Of a stretch of 64,000 nucleotides of DNA, positions 34,340-45,634 are shown one piece after another. This DNA is from Blepharisma stoltei. Taxonomy: Eukaryota; Ciliophora; Heterotrichea; Heterotrichida; Blepharismidae. Under the pieces are notes generated by a model, which made no database searches, had not been told where the DNA came from, and saw only the letters and a program-made list of their open reading frames with translations. Each line of letters starts with the position of its first letter. Positions within the stretch are counted from its first letter, which is position 1. A program made the position numbers and the translations under genes. The DNA lies in NCBI GenBank assembly GCA_914767885.1, contig CAJZBQ010000051.1:1038501-1102500 (forward strand), read 5' to 3'.

Positions 34340-34575
34340 CTGTAGAAAAAAGTAAATATGACTAACAGTAAATTTAGTTTCGAAGGTACCAGAAAAATGC
34401 TATCACAAGCTGTAGCTGCAAAAAACAGTTTTTTGTGCTAACTATTTAAAGGTTTTTGAAGATATTCTGGTTCCTTGAAAAATGATTTATTGCTAATAAA
34501 CTTTTATAGATAATTTTGGGTTTGTGTACACTTCACCCTTTTGACAAATTGATTCGTGGAAATAACATTTCAGCA
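34340..34575 (+). pseudogene. Decayed 5' end of Z8
   Basis: Remnants of the finger (AAKNSFLCANYL) and of the following helix (LHPFDKLIRGNNISA) are visible but separated by stops. No TA pair restores the finger. Confidence 0.5.
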
Positions 34576-35385
34576 ATGGATGATTTTTTGCTTTACATGC
34601 AAAATGAAATACAAAATCTGCGGCATTTAAAAGAAAATTTGATAAAAGAGGTGTATGCTGAGATGTGTAGGCTAGAAAATAGCTTAGCAACTTATGTTGA
34701 CAAGATTGATGAAGAAATTGCTAAATTTTCATCAAAAATAAATGAAGCAATGGAAGCTCTTGAAAATAATGAAGAGAGCATAAATTCAGATTATTCGATG
34801 CTTTCGACTAATGATCTTGAATTTATCAGAGCAAGCCAAATAACCCTAAACTCGAAAACTCCTTATAAAACAATAATTTCTGAAGTTTATAGAAATATTG
34901 GCTGGGTAAAACTTTCAGAATTCCAAGAAATTTTCAAAGAAAAATTAATCTTAGAGGTCAAATTACTTGACATAAATACTATTATGAGCCAGTATACCCC
35001 AAAAAATATAAAAGAAAATGAAGAATTGAAGCAGTCATATGAAGCACTTAAAACAAGAGAAATTGAGCTAATAAAAAATATAGAAATAACTGAACAAAAA
35101 TATATAAAAGAAAATGAAGAATTGAAACAGTCATATGAAGCACTTAAAGCAAAAGAGATTGAGTTAATAAAAAACATAGAGGTGACTGAGCAGAGCAACA
35201 AATATTTAAAAGATGCTTATGATGAATTATATAAAAAATACCAAGATCTTGAATCAAGAAATAGTAAGCCTGATGATGCTCAACTTCAGAGAGCGGCTCC
35301 AATCCCATTTTTGGCTCAAAGGGCTTCAACTTCAAGCCTCTTCTTTGGAAGGACAGTTTCAAATAGCTTTCGTAGAAGGCAGTAA
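34576..35385 (+). CDS. Coiled-coil protein Z8, finger lost
   Basis: 269 aa from the first ATG after the decayed 5' region. It begins MDDFLLYMQNEIQNLRHLKE, equivalent to residue 60 onward of Z7, then ENSLATYVDKIDEE with no IES, two 32-residue coil repeats and the tail SNSFRRRQ. It is the uninterrupted reference that fixes the IES junctions of Z5, Z7, Z10 and Z11. Because the finger is lost it may no longer be functional. Confidence 0.5.
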   Translation: MDDFLLYMQNEIQNLRHLKENLIKEVYAEMCRLENSLATYVDKIDEEIAKFSSKINEAMEALENNEESINSDYSMLSTNDLEFIRASQITLNSKTPYKTIISEVYRNIGWVKLSEFQEIFKEKLILEVKLLDINTIMSQYTPKNIKENEELKQSYEALKTREIELIKNIEITEQKYIKENEELKQSYEALKAKEIELIKNIEVTEQSNKYLKDAYDELYKKYQDLESRNSKPDDAQLQRAAPIPFLAQRASTSSLFFGRTVSNSFRRRQ

Positions 35386-36011
35386 TGAGGCAAAAAAATT
35401 AATCTTAAATATGAATACTGGATTAAACTTCGTAAAGATATTAATTAAATTTTCTATAATTAATAAATAAAATTAGGCTTTTAATATTTGGAAGTTTGAG
35501 TGTTTTAAAATATGAGCATAAGATTAACGTGCTTACTTGCCATAGGAGAAAAGTAATTATAGAGTATAATTAAAAAAATTTGTTAAAAATTATTCAAATA
35601 ATCTAGATTCAGCGCTTTAGACTTCAACTCTTACTTAAATATTCAAAGAGCATAAGAGTCTATAAGTCTTCTGCTGCTTATTTATCTTATAACCTTAAGC
35701 ATTAAACATTGCGCAATTTTAATTATAGCAAATTAATGAGAAATTAAAGATAAATTTCAATTTTACCTGATTTGTAATACAATTATTGAGAATAAATATA
35801 AATAGGCATGACATACATTTAAATATGAACAATTATTTATTTAATTAAATTTGAGAAATGATGCTCTAAAATTGAGTAATTTGCTAGCATTAATGCTGAT
35901 AAATTAATATGGAGTCAATTAAAATCATAATATTATAAATCTTTATAAATATGCAAAAATGCAAAAAATGTGGAAAGAATTATCACTAAAGCAAAATCCC
36001 CATAAAAATTA

Positions 36012-36304
36012 TCCTCCAAGTCATATACATAAAAATGGGGACGACAGACTAGCCGACCTTAAAACCCATTTTATTCAACACTGACAGGCAACAGCTCAGT
36101 GTGAAGGGGGAAGAGTAGAAGAGGCCAGCAATCCTTTATGTATATCAGGCTAGATTACCACTAGACCCGCTGGGGACTTGGTTTATACCTCCGGGCCCAT
36201 TATTGGAAAGGGGGATCAACAGAAGTCCAAAATGATGATAAGTCCCTCTAGTAAGGTAGTATATGCGAATTCCTTGCCTGCGTTTTACCGCTAACGTTAA
36301 TATA
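36012..36304. mobile_element. IES, 293 bp, SINE-like interior
   Basis: TA at 36010 and TA at 36303 with TCCTCC after each; joining gives HKNYPPNSENRREF, parallel to DVDYPPKFENRREF of Z11, which has no insertion. The interior begins with ATACATAAAAATGGGG, like a SINE head. Confidence 0.7.
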
Positions 36305-36887
36305 TCCTCCTAATTCTGAAAATAGGAGAGAATTCTTATATCAAGAAACCCATCCCAACTTTAACTCATACCAGACATATAGAGAAGAAGCCAGATACCC
36401 CCGTATTCAAACATATAAGCAAGATCCAGCAACATTTATGCCAGATTTGCCACAAAAAGAGTCCCAGATTAGTGTGGTAAAATGCAGCTCTAATTGATGT
36501 AATAAAAACGCAACAGCCTGATGCCGCTGTAAAAATCAATACTTGCATTTCTGTGCTGAGGATTTAGAAAACCACATTATAAATTCTCCTGGAAATCATA
36601 ACTTTCAAAAATTACTTGATGGCTCAAATATACAAACCAATAGTGATTTTTTGCTTTATATGCAATATAAAATATAGTCTATTTAATATTTTAATAGATA
36701 TAATTATCATTTAAACGTTTTTTTGCAGCCAAATGTTTTATTTTTTACATTTTAATATACCAGATATAATTTTGCAATCCAAGGACGCTAATAAAATACG
36801 TAATGCCTTGTGCAACTCCTGAGAGATTTAAAGGAAAAATTAGTGAATAAAATCTATGCTGAGATATGCAAATTAGAAAATAGCTTA

Positions 36888-37003
36888 CTATATTATAAGT
36901 TAGCTGTATAAGTTTTTATAGAAAATATATTGTAATTATTTGGCTGCTTATAGATTCTTTGGCTTTTTTTACTATTTCTATTTGATTTTATAAGAGGTGA
37001 ATA
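36888..37003. mobile_element. IES, 116 bp, in Z10
   Basis: TA at 36886 and TA at 37002 give ENSLMTFIEKIDQE, the same length as ENSLATYVDKIDEE of Z8. Confidence 0.75.
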
Positions 37004-37989
37004 ATGACTTTTATTGAAAAAATTGACCAAGAAATTGCTTCATTTGCATTAAAATTTAGTCAAACTACTCAAGAGCTTGAAAGCTGCTACTGGTACAAAA
37101 ATGACGATTATTTTAATCAGCTACCAGATGAAGTATTTGAATTTATCAAAGAAAATCAGAAAACGTCTATTTCTGAAGCTTCATGTGAAACAATAATATC
37201 AGAAATTTATAAAGAGCTAGGTTGGGTTAAAAATGCAGGATTTCAAGAGATATCCAGCAAAAATGAATATGAAATGACTAATCCAAGGTTCCAACCTGAT
37301 TTAAAGACCTCAAACAGTTTAAATTTGAGGCAGCAATATCAACAGCCATACGCATTTCCTCAATATAATCAAATAATCACACCTCAACAGTATCAACAGC
37401 CATTCAAGCCTTATGAGGATCGACAGCCACGCATAAATCCTTATGATAATACAAAAACATATTCTTCGATTCGTGAAACTGCAACATTCAAATCAGAATG
37501 AATATAACCTTTATCTTTTAAATCTGGCAAATTATTTATAATTTCTTTACCCAGCATAATTAATATCTTTATATTCTTTATTATTTGCATGAAACTAAAG
37601 CTTTTCCCAAGTGAAAATTCAATAGCAAATTTTAAAGAAAAATGTTTCATTATTTTGCTTATATTTTTCTTCTTGCCACAACTATTATGTTTAAGCACTT
37701 CGCATCTTAAAAGCATTATGTGTTATGGCTATGTATAAGAAACATTTATTCCAATTACTCCCTGCAATTTTTGGCAATTCAATTATTTTAAGTACCAAAT
37801 AATACAAATTTTGTTATAATAAATGAGTTTTAGTCCAAATATAATTAAGCAAAATCTTAGATAATTACCCATTAAAAAACTGATAATTGAATAGGAAATA
37901 AAAAAGAGGCACCTCTAGTGCGATAATAGCTGATATTAATTGATAGATGTACGCCCTAATTTAAATTAGAAAATATATATTAAATAGAG

Positions 37990-38650
37990 TCATTATCAGT
38001 CTGCCTTCTGGTGAGGCAGTCCAGATCTTAAAGCTAACCCTATAATTTGTGGAATTTATTGCTGGAAGTTGGATAAACCTTATGCACGAGAGGTGGCTTC
38101 TTCAAAATATATTTTAGTGTCTGTCTTCAATATCTAGCCTAGCCTCTTTAATTGAGAAGGTTATTTAGTGTGTAGGATTGCCACCCTCAAGTCTGAGAAA
38201 ATCTGCATTTGAAGTCTCCACAGTTATATGATTCCATAGCTAATTTTTTTAATGCAAATTGCAATTCCATGAATCAAGATCTTTCACAATTAAGGTAATG
38301 TTTAAAAATAGAGCATGAGCTTTTGCTTTATTTGTTGTATGCAATATTGCTTGGGCAGAGTCTTCAGCAAAGGAGTCTATTCATCCCTGATAGTGATCTC
38401 GTGACGTGGACGCAATCAATGATTCCTTATAGGGTTATCTCAGCCATGTTTAGGCAGCAGAATGCTCCATAAGGAATTATACACTTATTTATGGCAGGTA
38501 TTTCATCCACAAATCAATGAAAAAATCCTATAAGCTCAGACCCCCACATCAAATTTCTACTTATGATGAGGCTAAGATCCCTATTCCAGGAACAAGTCGT
38601 TGGCATAAATTTTTTTATAGTTTTAACATAATGGCGAACAGCTTAGTATG
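37990..38650 (+). repeat. Degenerate SINE-derived block, unit 1
   Basis: Begins with CAGTCTGCCTTCTGGTG and CAGTCCAGATCTTAAAGCTA, matching the start of the SINE at 59880 (CAATCTGCCCTCTTGGCG). An internal part present in unit 2 is deleted. Another head-like TAACATAATGGCG sits near 38625. Confidence 0.5.
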
Positions 38651-39155
38651 AAGAAAAATAACAAATCTCCAAGAATTCAACAGACTTATAGTATTCCTTT
38701 AAAATTATCTGAATGTCTCATCTTAGATAGAGTTCATATAGGAAAGCTTAATCTTTATCGAGCATTTAAACTCAAAACGATGCCCAATTAATATTTTTGC
38801 CTCTAATATAATAAATTAAGCTTCTTTTTAAAATTTTACCATAAAATTAACCCCTATTTGGTTACTCGTCAAAGAAGGAAAGTAATTATTGAATAGAACT
38901 CAAAAAACTCTGCCAGAAATTATTCAAATAGTCCAAATTCAGCACCTTTTCCTTCAATTCTTATTGCAAAATTCAAAGTGTGGAAGTTTTATAAGTATTT
39001 TTCGTACTTATTTATCTTATAATCAAAGCATTAAGCATGATGTAGTTTCAATTATAACAAATTAATGAGAAATTTTGAAGATGAATTTCAAAAATTAACC
39101 TGATTTGTAATAATTCAATCTACGATTATTGAGAATAAATATAAATAGGCATGAC

Positions 39156-40382
39156 ATGAAGAAAACTTATATATTAAATAAGTACGGAAAACGAAATAAT
39201 GCAGCGCATAATCTGAACTCCGACGTTGATTATCCTCCTAAGTTTGAAAATAGAAGAGAATTCATAGTTCAAGACAACTATCCCATCTCATCTCCATACC
39301 AGTTAATAGACAACCCTGAAGTCCCAAATCTATCATATCTACAAGCTCCAGCAACATTTATGCCTGCTTTTATGCAAGAAGAGTCCCAAATTAGTGCTGT
39401 GAAATGCAGCTCTAAAGGATGCAATATAAACGCAACATCCTGATGCCGCTGTAAAAATCAATACTTGCATTTCTGTGATGAGCATTTAGGAAACCATATT
39501 ATAAATTCTCCTGGGAGTCACAACTTTCGAAAATTACTTGATGGCTCAAATATACAAACCAATAGTGATTTTTTGCTTTATATGCAATATAAAATATAAG
39601 CTATTTAATATTTTAATAGATATAATTATTATTTTAAACTTTTTTTAAGGGCAAATATTTTATTTTTACATTTTAATATGTCAGATATATTTTGGCACTC
39701 CAAGGATGCTGATAAAATGTGTAATACTTTGTGCAACTCCTGCGAGATTTAAAGGAAAAATTAGTAAATGAAGTCTATACTGAGATATGCAAATTAGAAA
39801 ATAGCTTACTATACTGTAGGTGTAGCCCTTAAAATTTTTTATAGCAGAATATATTGTAATTATTTTGCTATTTAGCTGTTTATAGATTCTTTGGCTAATT
39901 TAACTATTTAATTTATAAGAGGTGAATTAATGATTTTTATTGAAAAAATTGACCAAGAAATTGCTTCATTTGAGTTCAAGTTTAATGAAACTACTCAAGA
40001 GTTTCAAAGCTGCTACTGGTATAAAAATGACGATTATTTTAATCAGCTACCATATGAAGCAGCTGAATTTATCAAAGAAAATCAGAAAACGTCTATTTCT
40101 GAGGCTTCATATGAAACAATAATATCAGAAATTTATAAAGAACTAGGTTGTGTTAAAAATACAGGATTTCCAGAGATATCAAGGCAAAATGAATATGAAG
40201 TAACTAATCCAAGGCCAGGCGATCGAGTTATCCCATTACCGCCACGTCAATATATTCAAATACCCAAGCCTCCGGTTTATCAACAGTTCAAGCCTTATGA
40301 GGATCTACAGCCAGGCCCATGCTTAAGTTCTTACTATCCTTCGAATCTAGAAACTGCAAAATTCAAATCCAAATTAATATAA
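39156..40382 (+). CDS. B-box-like/coiled-coil protein Z11 with Pro/Gln tail
   Basis: 322 aa from three exons (39156-39589, 39727-39808, 39930-40382). An N-terminal extension of about 85 residues (Asn/Pro-rich) precedes the finger VKCSSKGCNINATSWCRC...CDEHLGNH, with TGA as Trp. The helix LLYMQYFVQLLRDLKEKLVN aligns with Z8 without gaps across the first junction. The C-terminal part ends in a Pro/Gln-rich segment without zinc ligands. Intact sister of Z10. Confidence 0.68.
39590..39726. mobile_element. IES, 137 bp, in Z11
   Basis: TA at 39588 and TA at 39725; joining yields LLYMQYFVQLLRDLKE, equal in length to LLYMQNEIQNLRHLKE of uninterrupted Z8. Confidence 0.8.
39809..39929. mobile_element. 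IES, 121 bp, in Z11
   Basis: TA at 39807 and TA at 39928; joining yields ENSLMIFIEKIDQE. Same site as in Z3, Z5, Z7 and Z10. Confidence 0.8.
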
Positions 40383-40888
40383 CCTTTTATTTTTTTAAAT
40401 TTGGCGAATTATTTTAATTTGTTTATCCAAACATAATTAATGTCTTTATATTCTTTATTATTTGGATAAAGCCAAAACTTAGTGAAAAATTCAATTATTA
40501 GCCATTTTTACAGAAAAATTTATCATTCTTTTAAAACTTTATATTTTTTTTCTGGTCACTACTATTATTGAAATAGGTTAAGGCGCTTCCGATATGAAAA
40601 ACCATGAATGCGTTATGACTATATATAAGAAACATTTATTCCAATTGCTCCCTGAAATTTTCGACAATTCATTTCCTTTAAGCACCAAATAATGCACCTT
40701 TTTTGTAATTGGTAAGTTTCAGTCCAAATATAATTAAGCAAAATCTTAGATAACTACCCTTATGGTTCAATAAGTGATGACTGAGTTAAAGGAAATAAAT
40801 AAGAGAGACAGCGCTCTGGTGCGATAATAGCTAATATTAATTAATAGATATACACCCTAACTTAAATTAGAAAATATATATTAAATAG

Positions 40889-41960
40889 AGTCACTGTCAG
40901 TCTGCCTTCTTGGTGAAACAGTCCAGATCTTAAAGCTAAGGCGATATGAGATAATTGAATCAAGAGTAGCCTAGACAGAAATATTGGTATCTTTCATTTG
41001 CTAGAAATTGAATTGTTCAGCAATATTCTTAGAATAGTTAGGCAAACCTCTACAGAAAACTATGAGTTTCAATTTGGGCAACAAGAACAGTTTTCCACTT
41101 CATGTTAGATTCAAAAATACTCCTGGGATCAAGCTACTCCTATTGTCCTTTGCAGGCCCGAAAAATCCATAAGTTGCCTACTAAGACTGAAGCCTAATAC
41201 GAGCAGCATAACCTTTTCCTATAATTTGTGGATGAATCTTCTGCACGAAAGATATATTAATGGCTTTTCAAAATATAGTTAGTGTCTGTTTTCAATATCT
41301 AGCCTAACCTCTTAAATTGAGAAGGTTATTTAACCTTTAGGATTGTCACCTTCAGGTCTGAGAAAATCTGCATTTGAGTCTCCACACTTATATGACTCCA
41401 TAGCTGATTTTTTTAATGCAAATTGCAATTCAACAAATCAAGATCCTTCACAATTAAGGTAATGATTGAAAATTAAATTTCGTTTCATTTTTAATATTTG
41501 TTAAATTTCCAACTCTAAACATCATAGATTATATAATGAACAAAATTATTACATATAAAGCAATAAATAAATATGATTAAAGCTAAAAGCAGCTTTGAAG
41601 CATGCCAGACATAGCAACTGCTCGATAATTTTGTGAAAATCAGGACCTGTTTTTCTGTGCTGGGCGCAATTAAAGAACCCATTGATTTTTCAGGCAAGTA
41701 TTGTTTGGGCCAGAGTCTGCAGAAAGGAGTATATTTACCCCTGATACTGATCTGGTGATGAGGACACAATCAATGATTCCTTATAGGACTATCTCCACCA
41801 TGCTAAGGCGGCAGAATGCTCCACAATAAATTATACACTTATTTATGGAATATTTTATCAAAAAAATCGATGAGAAAATCTTATAATATCAGGCCCCACA
41901 CTTAAGATGAGGCGAAGGTTCCTAGTCCAGGACCAAGTCATTGCCATCAATAGCTTTCAC
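40889..41960 (+). repeat. Degenerate SINE-derived block, unit 2
   Basis: CTGCCTTCTTGGTGAAACAG and the later GATCAAGCTACTCC with AAATCCATAAGTTGCC follow the order of the SINE at 59857-60409. The 3' part (from about 41280) is AT-rich duplicated DNA. Confidence 0.5.
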
Positions 41961-42339
41961 AATGGCAAACAGCTTAGTTTGAAGAAAAATAAAAAACCTC
42001 AGGAATTCACAAACATATAGAATTTCTGTCATATTATCCGGATGTCTCATCTTAGATAGAGCTCATACAGGAAAACTTATTCTTTTATCCTTTCCTGCCC
42101 ATTAATCATTTAGTGCATTTTCAGATGCAATAAATGTCGAATTAGTACTTGTTTAACTTTACCTTATATTATAATTCTGGAGATTTGCAAAGAATAAATC
42201 TAGCTCTTTTTAATATTATAAGGCGAAATTTGAATAATTCATATCAATTTAACACCTGATTGCTATTTTATAAAATATTATACTAATAAAAAAATTTGAT
42301 ATCCATATAAAGTAGCACTATAATTTAATTTCATTCAAA

Positions 42340-44406
42340 TTACTCAATAGAATTAAGGCATGAAATAAACTCAGGGTCTTCGTTAAGAATCTTAAAAGCA
42401 TCTTTAAACCTTGGCCTCTCCCCATACTTATAAGCAAGCATCCGCCTTAGTAGTCTTTGAGCCCAAACCTGCTCTAAATTATCAATCTTTAGCATCAGCT
42501 CACTTTGCTTCTTTTTCTCATTAAAGCCTTTAACCGGCTGCATTGTAACCATCATCAAAAATGTAAGTCCTAGAGAATAAACATCCGACTTTTCCTTGCT
42601 AAACTTAATTTTCTCATCAAATTTCTTTGTGCGCATATAAATTTCGTGGCGTATTTTCAACTCAGGCGACATCCAGCTTTTGGTTCCCTTGAAAAAATTA
42701 AGATATTCTGCATCTTGATATGAAGCTTCAATTGTATTAAAGGTTTCCGACAAATCGAAGTCTCCCAGCTTGTATTGTCCTCCACTTGCGATAAAAATAT
42801 TTTGGGGTTTTATATCACAGTGATTTATTTTCCTTTCTCGTAATTTTCTGAAAATATCAAGGAGGGCGTAAAACTTTTGGGCGAGTTCACGATTTTCATA
42901 GCGGAGACTTTTTTGGCTCAGATTCGCGATCTCATGCAGAAGAGTGGATTCACAGTATTCGAGGACTATACAAAGACTATGGTAATCTCTTTCAGAATTC
43001 TCAGAAAAATGTCCGTAATAGGTTAAGGCAAAATCCATCCCGGTTTGAGAAAATTTTTCGTAGATTTCTACTTCGTTCTCGCAGTTTTGGATGACTTCTC
43101 TGCTATCACTGGCTTCTTTGCTATCACTGGTGTTGGATTTAGCTTTTGCAACTCTACTCTATTTTAGACATTTTTATAGATAAAAAATTATCGATTTTTA
43201 TATATAAAAAGAGATTTCAGATCTAGAATTATAATGAAAAATGTATTGCAAAACATAAATTTTTTTAAAGCAACAATTGTTCCAGTTTGCCTAATTTTTG
43301 CTTTTATAACCTCGATATGGACTGCTCCTCTATCAACGCTGTATATGGTTGCATCTGGATCTTTTTTGTCAATGATAAGCTGATTTATATTTGTCACCCT
43401 AAATATAGCTCTTGGTTTTTCTACTAAATTCTCCCTCTCTTTAGCCTCTTCATCAAACGGCTCTAGTCTTTCTATTTTTTCATTGATATCTAGCCGGCAA
43501 TCAATTGAAGTGATTCAGTTAAAAATTCTTTTCCCACTACTATCTAAAACGCTAGTCAAATTTTGATCTGAGCGATTTTGAATTAAATCTTTATAAGTTT
43601 TCCGAAACAAATTATAAGCTGTGATTGCCACTAAATCGTTTGTCTTTTTCTTCAATGCATCGTTTTTTAAAATGCTAATGATGTCAAGATAGCATTCTCT
43701 TAATTTCCCTTGAATTAATTATTTTACATGCATAATTAATTTTCTAATAAATAATATAAAAATTATATCATATTATAAAAAATTCAATATTATTATTTTT
43801 TCACTGATGGGATATTAGCATCCAAATATCAAAATTAAACCTCTTTTCAATTCGCCAGGCATTTAATCCTAAATAGATTTCATTTTCAATATCTGAAAAA
43901 TTATCATAAGCCAGCTCGATTTTTATTCTTTTAATTTCTTTTACCAACCTTGAAATTGAATCTATGCCTTTAAACATGAATTCAACAATAAAATTAAATT
44001 TAAAATTATTATTTATTTTCGTAAATTTTCGTAAATTTGCATTAATTATGCAAATAAAGCATAAATCAGAAGAAAGTTTAATAGCTCTACCGATTTTTCT
44101 AATTAAAATTGCTATGGTTTCGAAAGAGTGTCATTTAATGCAATTATTGAGATCAGCAAGTAAAGTGACACAATGCATGAAGACTTCTGGTATAGGAGCT
44201 TTTGTTGCAAAAAATGTTTGAAGATAGCGGGCATAGTAAAGATGAATTATATCATTTTCTAAAAAACTTGGATTGCTTAGAATTGATTGCTTAATTTCTT
44301 GTAATTTTTCTCATTGGATAAGGACTTTGGTATTCAGCAAAATTATAAGACTATCCGGCAAAGAATTGGCAAGTCTTTCTACTAAAATAGTTATCAATTC
44401 TTCCAT
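42340..44406 (-). CDS. Protein kinase K1 with helical N-terminal region
   Basis: 583 aa after removing three IESs (43157-43257, 43703-43817, 43965-44063), colinear with K2. The first 220 residues are helical (LIQWEKLQEIKQS, then NDIIHLYYARYLQTFFA), with no family I recognise. The kinase domain has GTIVALKKF (ATP lysine), no glycine-rich loop that I can see, INHCDIKPQNIFI (HxD, then N), GDFDLSE in place of DFG, and MSPELK. The C-lobe has SDVYSLGLTFLMM and an Arg-rich RRMLAYKYGERPRF. Ser/Thr-type kinase fold; activity is plausible since the metal-binding Asp is kept. Confidence 0.75.
43157..43257. mobile_element. IES, 101 bp, in K1
   Basis: TA at 43155 and TA at 43256; joining gives IVALKKFRVAKAKSN after the ATP-binding lysine. 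K2 is uninterrupted here. Confidence 0.7.
43703..43817. mobile_element. IES, 115 bp, in K1
   Basis: TA at 43701 and TA at 43816; joining gives DIWMLRECYLD, exactly the NVWTLRECYNN spacing of K2. Confidence 0.82.
43965..44063. mobile_element. IES, 99 bp, in K1
   Basis: TA at 43963 and TA at 44062; joining gives KLSSDLDSISRLVKEI, gap-free against KLSLGIELISKLVKEI of K2. Confidence 0.85.
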
Positions 44407-44696
44407 CTGCTTTAATAATTTTATATTATAATTTATAGAATTGAACATGGCATTAAACTTAAATTAATTATTTATGAAATTTTATATTTATTATTCTTTA
44501 TTTGAGCTGCCTTGGTTATTAAATTAACATTAGGCTGAATATGTGTACAATTTTTTATTAATTTTTACTTTTTCTTTTTGCTCTGATACCTTTTTTATAA
44601 TAAATAAAAGCGTTTAAACTAGGTTCTTTATTAATTAAAATTAGTTCCTGGGTAAATAAATCCATTTTTAAATATTTTAAGCGAAGAATAAATTGT

Positions 44697-44849
44697 TTAT
44701 TGCAACATTGAGCCTGAATATATTTTTGTTGTGGATGAGAAAATTTTCAAGTTAGATTTTTATTTAGTCTTATATAAAGCAACTCCCATAAAATTTTATT
44801 TAACTTCATTTTCTAATATTAATCAAATCAATGAAGGATGATTATAGCA
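44697..44849 (+). pseudogene. Coding-like fragment
   Basis: Open frame NIEPEYIFVVDEKIFKLDFY, continuing to INEGWL with TGA as Trp, without a start codon. The family is unknown. The rest of 44410-45225 is AT-rich. Confidence 0.25.
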
Positions 44850-44999
44850 AAGTATGGATTATCTAAAAATATTGTAATGCATATGAAATCTATAATGCCT
44901 GTTGATTTAAATCCTTAAATTCTACTAGATTTCTAATGTCATCACTGCAAACTAATAAATAAGTAGGCCATTGAATATTGGCTATGATCATCCTAAACT

Positions 45000-45470
45000 T
45001 CTTATAAATGTTAAACCATCAATCTTAGAAAAGCTTGTGCATGCCTAAAATCAATCATTCCATACATTATTCAACTTTGCGACCTTAAAATCTTTTTGAT
45101 ATTCTTTTTATTATAGGTGCTCATAAACTCGGGATATTGCTTTTCTAAATGAGAATTGCTTAAAGTGGATTCTAAGTGACAACTTCTTTGATAATCTCAT
45201 CAGCCTTTTTATTTTGAGGCTTTTTTTATCTAATACTCACCTGAGGATCATGATTAAAGTGTTGACTAATTATTTCAGCAAAGGTATTTCCCGCTAATGG
45301 ATGCTTCACCTTGTAAGAAGCGCGGCAATTTTTTTCTTTGCAATAATAATATGTATAATCTCCATATGTAGATTTTATTCGATAAGTAGCTTTATCGATT
45401 ACTAATTGGGCATCTTGCTTGTACCACTTAAACTTCTTCAGTTCTTTAGCTCTATAAAGTATTTTTAGAT
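45000..45470 (-). pseudogene. FLYWCH-like zinc-finger fragment
   Basis: The frame at 45226-45470 reads KFKWYKQDAQLVIDKATYRI, then YTYYYCKEKNCRASYKV and ISQHFNHDPQ: aromatic residues plus C-x4-C...H-x4-H, the layout of FLYWCH/WRKY-like fingers often found in Mutator-type transposases. There is no ATG. After a stop, a frame-shifted continuation (KQYPEFMSTYNKKNIKK) runs toward 45000. It may be the relic of a transposase or of a host gene derived from one. Confidence 0.4.
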
Positions 45471-45634
45471 AATATTTTTATCACTAATCTAATTCTACCA
45501 GATAAAATTTAAAAATTAATAATAATTTTGAGCGGAATAAGAATACTAATAATACAGATCATAAGCCTAATGCTACTAGAACATTTTCCTATATAATTTA
45601 TACACCATATATAATATAGAAAAGCAGATATAAA

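Larger units (their letters stand above)
35968..37507 (+). pseudogene. B-box-like/coiled-coil protein Z10, probably broken
   Basis: Starts MWKELSLKQNPHKNY; the finger region reads VKCSSNWCNKNATAWCRCKN and HFCAEDLENH, so one finger His position is changed to Asp relative to Z11. Two IESs (36012-36304 and 36888-37003) close in frame. The one at about 36668-36800 does not: its right TA has become TG, and the neighbouring TA creates a stop. The C-terminal part (FIEKIDQEIASF, then a Gln/Pro-rich tail) is open to TAA at 37505. Z11 is the intact sister gene. Expression of a shortened product cannot be excluded. Confidence 0.55.
35480..42120. repeat. Tandem segmental duplication (about 3.3-kb units)
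   Basis: Unit 1 (about 35480-38790) and unit 2 (about 38810-42120) share upstream DNA, Z10/Z11, downstream DNA and SINE-derived blocks. They differ in a SINE-bearing insertion (36012-36304) in unit 1 and a longer SINE body in unit 2. Confidence 0.7.
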
